From Lachnospiraceae bacterium (GTDB lineage Bacteria; Bacillota; Clostridia; Lachnospirales; Lachnospiraceae): a stretch of 9,487 nucleotides of DNA. This document shows positions 1-6,087 of this stretch, piece after piece (position 1 is the first letter of the stretch; each line of letters opens with the position of its first letter). The stretch covers positions 1 to 9,487 of the forward strand of contig JAILPU010000247.1 in assembly GCA_024699395.1 (NCBI GenBank), given 5' to 3'. Under the pieces are notes generated by a model that was not told where the DNA came from, searched no databases, and worked only from the letters and a program-made list of their open reading frames with translations. The translations under genes were made by a program, and so were the position numbers.

Positions 1-545
1 GCATCGGAATAGTATTTAACGGCAAGGGACAAAGCGCCGTACTCCTTACTTCCGGGGCCTTCCTGCATTCTGTCCGCCACTTCCTCCTGCACCATTACGG
101 TAATACTCTTTAAAGGGGCATCCCCCTCAAAAAGGCCCATAATAATAGGGGTTGTTATATAGTAGGGGAGATTTGCCACCACCTTTATGGGTCTTCCCCC
201 GTTATATTCTTCGCAAATCTTTTTTATATCCACTTTAAGGATATCGTTATGGATTACAGTCACATTGTCATAGGAGGAAAGCTCTTCTTTAAGAACCGGA
301 ATAAGTTTGTCATCAATCTCCACAGTCACAACATGACCCGCTTTCTCGGCTAACAGTCTTGTGAGGGTTCCAAGTCCGGGACCGATTTCCAAAACGCAGT
401 CATCCTCAGTGACCCCTGAAGCCTCTATTATCTTATCCAGAACAGAGGTATCTATAAGAAAATTCTGTCCGAATTTCTTTTTAAAATTAAAATCATACTT
501 TTCCAAAAGATTCAGTGTACTCTGTAATATTCCCGTAGTAGCCAT
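1..545 (-). CDS. rsmA: 16S rRNA adenine N6-dimethyltransferase RsmA/KsgA (C-terminal part beyond window)
   Basis: Dimethylates two adjacent adenines in the 3'-terminal helix of 16S rRNA, using S-adenosylmethionine, during small-subunit maturation in the cytoplasm. Translating the minus strand from the ATG at 545 gives 181 residues that run off the left edge; the family is usually about 270-290 residues, so roughly the N-terminal two thirds is present. Visible signatures are KKFGQNFL near residues 23-30, the SAM-binding motif EIGPGLGTLT at 53-62, the acidic VEID at 75-78 and the catalytic NLPYY at 125-129. The start is supported by an AAAAGGAGA ribosome binding site at 551-559. It lies downstream of the glycan genes, separated by a hairpin, and has its own candidate promoter, so it probably forms a separate housekeeping unit. 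Identity is very secure. Confidence 0.96.
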   Translation of the reverse strand, partial: MATTGILQSTLNLLEKYDFNFKKKFGQNFLIDTSVLDKIIEASGVTEDDCVLEIGPGLGTLTRLLAEKAGHVVTVEIDDKLIPVLKEELSSYDNVTVIHNDILKVDIKKICEEYNGGRPIKVVANLPYYITTPIIMGLFEGDAPLKSITVMVQEEVADRMQEGPGSKEYGALSLAVKYYSD

Positions 546-583
546 CAATGTCTCCTTTTGTTAAACCTATCCTCACCCGATTT

Positions 584-612
584 ATTGTAAAGACTCATAT
601 ATTGTCCCACAA
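584..612 (-). promoter_or_regulatory. Candidate sigma-A promoter for rsmA
   Basis: On the minus strand a TACAAT -10 box (584-589, five of six consensus bases) lies exactly 17 bases from TTGTGG (607-612, only the TTG matches consensus). It sits between the pseB terminator hairpin and the rsmA ribosome binding site, which is where a separate promoter would be expected. The -35 is weak, so the call is tentative. Confidence 0.4.
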
Positions 613-618
613 AATGAT

Positions 619-650
619 AATCCCTCCCGCTTTTTAGTGCGGAAGGGGTT
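619..650 (-). terminator. Intrinsic terminator hairpin after the pseB-like gene, probably bidirectional
   Basis: A GC-rich inverted repeat, CCCTCCCGC at 622-630 against GCGGAAGGG at 639-647, forms a 9-bp core stem (one G-T pair) around an 8-base loop. A few A-T pairs extend it outward to 619/650. It begins 14 bases after the pseB stop codon. On the minus strand the tail after the stem is only moderately T-rich (ATTATCATTTT). On the plus strand the stem is followed by a clean TTTTT run, so it may stop transcription from both sides. Confidence 0.7.
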
Positions 651-664
651 TTTATCTTTGTATT

Positions 665-1660
665 TTACCTGCATAAACCGGTATTTTTAAGTAATTCTTT
701 TATTTCATCCACAGACAGCCACCAATTGTTGTTGTCGGAACTGTAGGAGAAACCGCTCTCCACCTTTTTACCTGTGGGTACGGTCTTTTTGGAATCGCTC
801 CAAACCATCTGGGGATAAACGATGTAATGATCCTCATATTCATAGGTGGTCATGGAATCCTCGGGGGTGATCATAATCTCATGAAGCTTTTCACCCTCTC
901 TTATGCCCACCTCTTTTGTCTCGCAATCGGGGGACATAGCCTTTGCAAGGTCGGTTATCTTAAAGGAAGGAATCTTTGAGATAAATGTCTCTCCACCCTT
1001 TGCTTCCTCAAGAGCCTTGATAACCAGCTTTACACCCTGCTCTAAACTTATCCAGAATCTTGTCATTCTGTAATCGGTAATGGGAAGAGTCTTCTCTCCC
1101 TTATCCAAAAGATCTTTGAAAAAAGGAATAACGCTTCCTCTGCTTCCCGCAACATTTCCGTAACGCACGAGAGAAAAACTTATATCCTTGCTTCCTGCAT
1201 AAGCATTGGCCGCTATAAAAAGCTTATCGGACACAAGCTTGGTTCCTCCGTAAAGATTAACGGGGTTAACCGCCTTATCGGTGGAAAGAGCCACCACCTT
1301 TTTAACATTTCTGTCGAGAGCCGCATCGATTATATTCTGGGCTCCGTTTATATTGGTCTTTATAGCTTCCGCAGGGTTGTATTCACATGCGGGAACCTGC
1401 TTCATGGCAGCGGCATGGATAACATAATCCACACCCTCAAAAGCACGCAACAGCCTTTCCTTATCTCTTACATCGCCTATAAAAAAGCGAAGCTTGTCCG
1501 CATGCTCTTTAAATTCATTCTGCATATTAAACTGCTTGAACTCATCCCTGGAATAAATAATGATCTTCTTGGGATTATAATTGTTCAAAACGTAACGGGT
1601 AAAGGCTTTACCGAAACTTCCGGTTCCTCCCGTTACAAGTATTGATTTATTGTTAAGCAT
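665..1660 (-). CDS. pseB: UDP-N-acetylglucosamine 4,6-dehydratase, inverting (PseB/FlaA1/CapE-like)
   Basis: Extended short-chain dehydrogenase of 331 residues, the usual length for the PseB family. Family members convert UDP-GlcNAc to a UDP-2-acetamido-2,6-dideoxy-4-keto-hexose with C5 inversion, the first step toward pseudaminic acid or sugars such as FucNAc. Seen here: the nucleotide-binding loop GGTGSFG at 11-17, AAMKQVPACEYNP at 84-96, and catalytic residues T127-D128-K129, Y137 and K141 in the TDKAVNP...YGGTK region. The ATG at 1660 has AAAGGA five bases upstream. The gene starts only 19 bases after manC, so it is probably the last gene of the gmd-manC-pseB unit. No PseC aminotransferase or later enzyme is in the window, so the final sugar cannot be told. 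The family is secure; the pathway is not. Confidence 0.9.
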   Translation of the reverse strand: MLNNKSILVTGGTGSFGKAFTRYVLNNYNPKKIIIYSRDEFKQFNMQNEFKEHADKLRFFIGDVRDKERLLRAFEGVDYVIHAAAMKQVPACEYNPAEAIKTNINGAQNIIDAALDRNVKKVVALSTDKAVNPVNLYGGTKLVSDKLFIAANAYAGSKDISFSLVRYGNVAGSRGSVIPFFKDLLDKGEKTLPITDYRMTRFWISLEQGVKLVIKALEEAKGGETFISKIPSFKITDLAKAMSPDCETKEVGIREGEKLHEIMITPEDSMTTYEYEDHYIVYPQMVWSDSKKTVPTGKKVESGFSYSSDNNNWWLSVDEIKELLKNTGLCR

Positions 1661-1679
1661 ATGATTCCTTTCACCGGCA

Positions 1680-2999
1680 TCAGATCATATCAATGTCATA
1701 TTTAATCTTGTCATCCACCGATATATCTTTTCCGATCTGAACCTCGGTAAGTGTAAGTCTCGTATCTGCAATAATGGTATGCTTGCATCCAATGGGCATT
1801 GTAACCACATCCCCTGCTTTCACAAGTCTTACCACGCCGTCCACAACAGCTCTTCCTATTCCTGAAGTAACTGTCCAGATTTCTTTTCTCTTTTCGTGGC
1901 TGTGGTAATTCATGCTGTGACCGGGATTTAAAGTAACCTTCAAAGTCATGCTGTCCTCACCCACATCAAGCACAAGATAATTGCCCCAGCTCTTCTCGGC
2001 AAACATTATCTGCTGGTCTATCTTATCCACAAAAGGCTTTATATAGCTGGACTGCTCCTTGTCCGAAACAAGGATACCGTCGGCGCTGGCGCAAACCACC
2101 GCATTCTTAAGTCCCATGCAAAGCACAGGCACCGGGAGTTCGTTGATCACATGGACATCCTTGCATTCATCATTGATGGTGCCCTTTCCGATAACGCTCT
2201 CCTCCATTGCTTCGGTCAGGGTATTCCAGGTTCCCATATCCTTCCACTGACCTGCGAAACGAAGAACGGAAATATCCTTTTCCTTTTCCACCACCGCATA
2301 ATCGAAGCTTATCTTGGTGAGTGACTCATATTTCATGTAAAGGTCGCCGTAATCGGTGAAATCTATAAGCTCGTGGGCTCTGTCAAGAACGTATTTGATC
2401 TTGAAAGCAAATACTCCGCCGTTCCAGAGTCCCCCTCTCTTAATATATTCCTCGGCTGTTTTCACATCGGGTTTTTCTTTGAATTCCGAAACCTTGCTGA
2501 GTTCCCCCTTGGTCTCGGGAATTATATATCCGTATTTTTCACTGGGATATGTGGGGTCGATGCCCATAAGTACCAGATTGGCTTCTCCCTCTTTGGCAAG
2601 CCTGTCCAGTTCCTTAACGCACTTGAAATATTCCTCTTCCACAAAGGGATCCACGGGACAGATAACAGCCGTATCATCCTCGGGAATCTTTTTCACATCC
2701 TTAAGGTACGCCGCAGCCAGTGCAATAGCGGGGAAAGTATCTCTTCTGCAGGGTTCCACGCATATATCCACATCCTGACCCAACTGATTCTTGATAGCGG
2801 AGACCTGAGATTTACTGGTGGCAATTGTGACAGTACTGTCACTGTCTACAGCCTTAATCTGACCGTAAACTCTCTGAACCATGGACTGATAATCGCCGTT
2901 ATCCGTCTTAAATATTTTTATGAACTGTTTGCTTCTCACATCGTTGGATAAGGGCCAAAGGCGCTTGCCGCTTCCCCCCGACAATAATACGATATTCAT
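1680..2999 (-). CDS. manC: Mannose-1-phosphate guanylyltransferase with C-terminal cupin (mannose-6-phosphate isomerase-like) domain
   Basis: Makes GDP-mannose from mannose-1-phosphate and GTP, feeding Gmd next door. The N-terminal nucleotidyltransferase domain (about 1-260) opens with LSGGSGKRLWPLS at 6-18. It also shows EPCRRDTFPAIALA at 82-95, FKEKPD at 173-178 and the WNGGVFAF segment at 192-199. The C-terminal cupin (about 330-425) has a metal-site pattern with H366, H368, E373 and H407, like the isomerase half of two-domain ManC/AlgA proteins. At 439 residues it is slightly shorter than proteobacterial homologues (about 470). The common PKQF reads SKQF (23-26), and the usual P-[SA]-D-H reads PVDP at 115-118; I believe both occur in a Firmicutes subfamily. 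The ATG at 2999 follows a modest GGGGA site seven bases upstream, and 29 bases separate it from gmd. Whether the cupin is an active isomerase is not shown. Confidence 0.92.
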   Translation of the reverse strand: MNIVLLSGGSGKRLWPLSNDVRSKQFIKIFKTDNGDYQSMVQRVYGQIKAVDSDSTVTIATSKSQVSAIKNQLGQDVDICVEPCRRDTFPAIALAAAYLKDVKKIPEDDTAVICPVDPFVEEEYFKCVKELDRLAKEGEANLVLMGIDPTYPSEKYGYIIPETKGELSKVSEFKEKPDVKTAEEYIKRGGLWNGGVFAFKIKYVLDRAHELIDFTDYGDLYMKYESLTKISFDYAVVEKEKDISVLRFAGQWKDMGTWNTLTEAMEESVIGKGTINDECKDVHVINELPVPVLCMGLKNAVVCASADGILVSDKEQSSYIKPFVDKIDQQIMFAEKSWGNYLVLDVGEDSMTLKVTLNPGHSMNYHSHEKRKEIWTVTSGIGRAVVDGVVRLVKAGDVVTMPIGCKHTIIADTRLTLTEVQIGKDISVDDKIKYDIDMI

Positions 3000-3028
3000 A
3001 TTTTTTCCCCGATTTAAAATTGGTTTAA

Positions 3029-4078
3029 TCAGTTTCCTTTTTTGAGAAGAGCTTCCTTCTTAGCAAGCTCTCTGTCGTGCTTTGCCATGATATTGATAAG
3101 CTCTTCATAGCTGGTCTTCTGGGGATTCCAGTTGAGAACAGTCTTTGCCTTGGTGGGATTTCCCCAAAGGTTATCAACATCGGTGGGTCTGAACCAAGCG
3201 GGATTTACGCATACAAGCATCTTGCCTGTCTCTGCATCGTAACCCTTCTCGTCAACGCCTGTTCCCTCCCAACGGATGGTGATGCCGTTAGCCTTGAAAG
3301 CCTTTTCAGTAAAGTCTCTTACAGTGTGCTGAACGCCTGTTGCGATAACGAAGTCATCGGGAGTATCCTGCTGCATGATAAGCCACATGCACTCAACATA
3401 ATCCTTTGCATAGCCCCAGTCACGGAGTGAATCCATATTTCCAAGCTCAAGGTGATCCTGAATTCCCTCGGCAATACGTCCTGCTGCAAGAGTGATCTTA
3501 CGTGTAACGAAGTTCTCTCCTCTTCTCTCTGACTCATGGTTAAAGAGGATTCCGTTAACAGCGAACATTCCGTATGCTTCTCTGTACTCCTTGATGATCC
3601 AGAAACCGTACTGCTTTGCAACAGCATAGGGGCTGTAGGGATGGAAGGGAGTAGTCTCACTCTGGGGAACTTCCTCAACTTTTCCGTAAAGCTCGGAAGT
3701 TGAAGCCTGATAAATCTTACAGGTTTTCTGAAGTCCGAGAATGCGGACTGCCTCAAGAATACGCAATACTCCGATGGCATCCACATCTCCCGAATACTCG
3801 GGAACGTCAAAGGAAACCTGAACATGGCTCTGAGCCGCAAGATTGTAAATCTCATCGGGTTTAACCTTTGCGATGATATTTGTTATTGAAGAGGTATCGG
3901 AAAGATCTCCGTCATGAAGTGTGATGGCATTTTTCTCAAGAAGGTGATCGATTCTGGAAGTGTTGGCCAAAGACGCACGTCTTGTCATACCGTGAACCTC
4001 ATATCCCTTCTCAAGCAAAAACTCTGCCAAATAAGATCCGTCCTGTCCTGTTATTCCTGTAATAAGCGCTTTCTTCAT
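3029..4078 (-). CDS. gmd: GDP-mannose 4,6-dehydratase
   Basis: Converts GDP-D-mannose to GDP-4-keto-6-deoxy-D-mannose with bound NADP, the branch point to GDP-D-rhamnose, GDP-L-fucose and related sugars. The 349-residue product is of normal family length. Visible features are the Rossmann loop TGITGQDG at 7-14, [11 protein letters not shown] at 80-90, and the catalytic set T127, E129, Y151 and K155 in STSELYG and YAVAK. The family signature [17 protein letters not shown] starts at residue 179. The open frame extends 14 codons further, to an ATG at 4120. I chose 4078 because GAGGA (4084-4088) sits five bases ahead of it, the protein then begins MKKALITG as in homologues, and the upstream ATG lies inside the -10 box of the gene's own promoter. 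The partner reductase (rmd) lies on the other side of the AraC gene, and manC follows directly. Confidence 0.96.
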   Translation of the reverse strand: MKKALITGITGQDGSYLAEFLLEKGYEVHGMTRRASLANTSRIDHLLEKNAITLHDGDLSDTSSITNIIAKVKPDEIYNLAAQSHVQVSFDVPEYSGDVDAIGVLRILEAVRILGLQKTCKIYQASTSELYGKVEEVPQSETTPFHPYSPYAVAKQYGFWIIKEYREAYGMFAVNGILFNHESERRGENFVTRKITLAAGRIAEGIQDHLELGNMDSLRDWGYAKDYVECMWLIMQQDTPDDFVIATGVQHTVRDFTEKAFKANGITIRWEGTGVDEKGYDAETGKMLVCVNPAWFRPTDVDNLWGNPTKAKTVLNWNPQKTSYEELINIMAKHDRELAKKEALLKKGN

Positions 4079-4080
4079 TT

Positions 4081-4088
4081 CTTTCCTC
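4081..4088 (-). promoter_or_regulatory. Ribosome binding site that fixes the gmd start
   Basis: GAGGAAAG on the minus strand, with its GAGGA core five bases before the ATG at 4078. The alternative in-frame ATG at 4120 has no comparable site and lies upstream of the expected transcription start. Confidence 0.75.
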
Positions 4089-4118
4089 GATTCTTTTATT
4101 TTTCTCAAAGCAACAGAC

Positions 4119-4147
4119 ATTTTAGCAAAAAAAGCCGTCTCTGTCCA
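4119..4147 (-). promoter_or_regulatory. Strong sigma-A promoter with extended -10, upstream of gmd
   Basis: On the minus strand TGGACA (4142-4147, five of six consensus bases) and TAAAAT (4119-4124, five of six) are exactly 17 bases apart, and TGC directly precedes the -10 box, giving the extended TGn motif. The -35 box begins at the base after the TAG stop of the AraC gene. Expected transcription start is about 4110-4113, giving a leader of roughly 33 bases before the gmd ATG at 4078. It should drive gmd-manC-pseB independently of rmd-araC. This is inferred from sequence match alone. Confidence 0.75.
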
Positions 4148-5032
4148 CTATTTGATCCACTGTGCCCATCTTTTGCGGTAATCGCTGCAGCTCATTCCCT
4201 CACTTTTAAGGAAAAGCTCGTTGAATGTCTCCACATCCTTTATACCGGATTCCTTTATAACCTCATCCACAGGCTTTATGGTAAATCTGAGCATCTCTTT
4301 TGCCATATTGATACGTCTGTTGGTTACATAATCCTCAATAGAGATACCGTAGTAACCGGCAAACAGCTCATTGAGTGAAGCCCTGTCAAGGCCTGACAGT
4401 GATGCCGCACCCTCCACGGGATCCTCTGATGAAAGATTATCGTTAAGGTACTCTCTCACGGAATTAAGGCTTAATGCTCTGGCGTCGTTATCATCCATAA
4501 GATTGAAGACCTTTGACACCATCTCATTTACAAGGGTCACCAAAAGGAGATTGCTCTGAAGTTCCGCAAGAAAATCCCTGTCCCCCTGAAGGTTCATAAG
4601 CTTCTCTATTATATCGTCAAATACCTTGGAATCGTCGGGAGTAAAAAAGTTGCTCCCGGAATTCATCCCGGTGAAAAGTTCGTAATATTCCTCAGCCCCT
4701 CTTCCGTTAAAATGAACCCAGGCAAGACTCCAGGGTTCGTTTTCGGAGCTCATATGAGAATAGTGATGCATACAGTTTATAAGGGCGCAGTCTCCCGCCT
4801 TCACCTTTGTCTTTTTGCCCATCACCTCAATGACGCCGCTTCCCTCTTTTACCATAATAAATAGGAAGGAGGAGAGATTTTCTCTCTCGCTGCAGTGGGG
4901 TTTTAAGCTTTTAAGCTTTCCCACCTCCTGGACATAGAGAAGATTCTTTCTGACAAAATCACCGGGGGTATGTATAAATCTCTCGGAATCTGTTATACCC
5001 TCCACCGAAAAAAGAGAATGTCTGCTGTTCAT
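4148..5032 (-). CDS. AraC/XylS-family transcriptional regulator with N-terminal cupin-type sensor domain
   Basis: A 294-residue protein, the normal size of sugar-responsive AraC regulators. Residues about 25-110 resemble the AraC ligand-binding/dimerisation domain, with a G-x-G-x-I-E-V stretch at 64-70, KAGDCALI at 78-85 and WVHFNG at 105-110. The C-terminal part (about 186-288) is the paired helix-turn-helix domain: first half with LNELFAGYYGIS and the linker INMAKEML near 241-248, second half ending in EGMSCSDYRKRW at 278-289. The second half is somewhat divergent from the usual consensus but intact. An ideal AGGAGG (5038-5043) begins right after the rmd stop and sits five bases from the ATG, so it is co-translated with rmd. 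Its position between rmd and gmd suggests it controls the deoxysugar genes, possibly in response to a sugar; targets and ligand are not visible. Confidence 0.88.
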   Translation of the reverse strand: MNSRHSLFSVEGITDSERFIHTPGDFVRKNLLYVQEVGKLKSLKPHCSERENLSSFLFIMVKEGSGVIEVMGKKTKVKAGDCALINCMHHYSHMSSENEPWSLAWVHFNGRGAEEYYELFTGMNSGSNFFTPDDSKVFDDIIEKLMNLQGDRDFLAELQSNLLLVTLVNEMVSKVFNLMDDNDARALSLNSVREYLNDNLSSEDPVEGAASLSGLDRASLNELFAGYYGISIEDYVTNRRINMAKEMLRFTIKPVDEVIKESGIKDVETFNELFLKSEGMSCSDYRKRWAQWIK

Positions 5033-5037
5033 ATTAA

Positions 5038-5043
5038 CCTCCT
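5038..5043 (-). promoter_or_regulatory. Perfect Shine-Dalgarno of the AraC gene, abutting the rmd stop codon
   Basis: AGGAGG on the minus strand immediately follows the TAG stop of rmd (5044-5046) and is five bases from the ATG at 5032. This arrangement favours translational coupling of the reductase and the regulator. Confidence 0.75.
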
Positions 5044-5985
5044 CTATAAACGTGCGCGCCAGTAATCGAGTATCTCACCGATGGTCTGCTCCAACCCGAT
5101 TTCGGGTTTCCAGCCGGTACATCCGGTGAGCTTTGTTATATCCGCCTCGATTATGGGAACGTCAACGGGACGTATTTTGTTGGGATCGGTCTCCACTTTT
5201 ATCTCTTTATGTGCCATGGAGATTATCTTATCCAGAACATGCTGTATGGAAACAGCCTTGCCGCTTCCCACATTGTAGGTTTCCCCGGGTGCTCCCTTTC
5301 TTATAAGAGCGCCGTAAGCTTTAACCACATCACGCACATCCGTAAAATCTCTCATAGCCTTAAGGTTGCCCACGTACATAACAGGCTCCTTAAGTCCTTT
5401 TTCTATTTCCACAACCTGCTTGCAGAAATCGGAAACTACGAAAATCGGTGACTGGCCGGGGCCTATATGATTGAAGGCTCTCACCATCATCACCTGCATA
5501 TCGTAAGCTCTGTAGTAGATGTTTCCTATCATATTCTGGCAGGCTTTTGTAGCCGCATAAATATTGCCGGGGCGAAGGGCATTCTCCTCGGTAATGGGAC
5601 ATTCATTGTCTTTAATATGTCCGTACTCCTCGCCGGAACCGATAAGAAGAACTCTGGGCTTATAAAAAAGCTCCCTTACCGCATCCATCATATTAACACT
5701 GCCTATAATGTTAACATTGATGGTAAGTCCCGGATTTTTCCAGGCAACCCCTACGGAACTCTGGGCAGCAAGATGGAAAATATAATCGGGACGAACTTTA
5801 AACAGAAGGTCGCTTATATCTTCTTTATTCAATATATTCAGATTAAGTATTTCGGCATGCTCATTCACAAGCTCCTCATTGGGAAGCTTGGTGGCAACAA
5901 CCTGCATTCCCAGGTCCTTTGCCAGATGATCTATCAGATAATTGCCTACGAAGCCCGCAGCTCCGATCACAAGCGCTTTTTCCAT
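5044..5985 (-). CDS. rmd: GDP-6-deoxy-D-mannose reductase-like NAD-dependent epimerase/dehydratase family protein
   Basis: Probably reduces GDP-4-keto-6-deoxy-D-mannose, the Gmd product, to GDP-D-rhamnose in the cytoplasm. The 313-residue product is an extended SDR with the cofactor loop GAAGFVG at 8-14, LAAQSSVGVAW at 72-82, and catalytic S117, Y143 and K147 (GSGEEYG and YAATK). The stretch RAFNHIGPGQSP at 169-180 is typical of RMD and separates it from GDP-fucose synthases. A TTG at 5991 could add two residues. The ATG at 5985 is preferred because GGAG (5995-5998) is nine bases from it but only three from the TTG. It has its own promoter candidate and leads directly into the AraC gene. A related reductase making GDP-6-deoxy-talose, or one acting on another keto-sugar, cannot be excluded; the presence of gmd and manC in the locus favours GDP-D-rhamnose. 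Confidence 0.85.
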   Translation of the reverse strand: MEKALVIGAAGFVGNYLIDHLAKDLGMQVVATKLPNEELVNEHAEILNLNILNKEDISDLLFKVRPDYIFHLAAQSSVGVAWKNPGLTINVNIIGSVNMMDAVRELFYKPRVLLIGSGEEYGHIKDNECPITEENALRPGNIYAATKACQNMIGNIYYRAYDMQVMMVRAFNHIGPGQSPIFVVSDFCKQVVEIEKGLKEPVMYVGNLKAMRDFTDVRDVVKAYGALIRKGAPGETYNVGSGKAVSIQHVLDKIISMAHKEIKVETDPNKIRPVDVPIIEADITKLTGCTGWKPEIGLEQTIGEILDYWRARL

Positions 5986-6024
5986 TATCAAACACTCCGT
6001 ATGATTTAATCCGCCAACGTGTTA

Positions 6025-6053
6025 ATTCTACCATACAAGGTTATGTATTGCAA
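6025..6053 (-). promoter_or_regulatory. Candidate extended -10 promoter upstream of rmd
   Basis: On the minus strand TTGCAA (6048-6053, four of six consensus bases) and TAGAAT (6025-6030, five of six) are 17 bases apart, and TGG just before the -10 box supplies an extended TGn element. The expected start near 6017-6019 gives a leader of about 33 bases before the rmd ATG. The spacer contains the inverted repeat listed separately. Confidence 0.65.
6033..6048. repeat. Short inverted repeat inside the rmd promoter spacer (possible operator)
   Basis: ATACA (6033-6037) and TGTAT (6044-6048) form perfect 5-base arms around a 6-base centre, lying between the -10 and -35 boxes. A regulator bound here would affect polymerase access. 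The arms are short enough to occur by chance, so the operator role is only a possibility. Confidence 0.3.
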
Positions 6054-6087
6054 ATAAAGTAAGAAGCGAGCTCCCCAAAGAAAGCAG

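Noticed and set aside
361..564. 67-codon plus-strand frame opposite the start of rsmA
   Set aside because: It is antisense to the conserved SAM-binding region of RsmA; coding potential is explained by that gene.
2373..2951. 192-codon open frame on the plus strand
   Set aside because: It lies antisense within manC, shows no recognisable family, and the minus-strand frame carries clear guanylyltransferase motifs; it is a shadow frame.
3319..3855. 178-codon open frame on the minus strand inside gmd
   Set aside because: It overlaps gmd in another frame, is rich in Arg/Ser/Leu without a domain, and has no support over the intact Gmd protein.
4078..4120. N-terminal extension of Gmd from the ATG at 4120
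   Set aside because: The codon overlaps the promoter -10 box, lacks a ribosome binding site, and adds residues not seen in Gmd proteins.
5467..6009. 180-codon plus-strand frame opposite rmd
   Set aside because: It is antisense to a convincing SDR enzyme and has no recognisable motif.
5986..6087. Terminator between the protease gene and rmd
   Set aside because: Only 4-base self-complementary AGCT pieces are present and no stable GC stem with a T-run was found, so readthrough into rmd remains possible.
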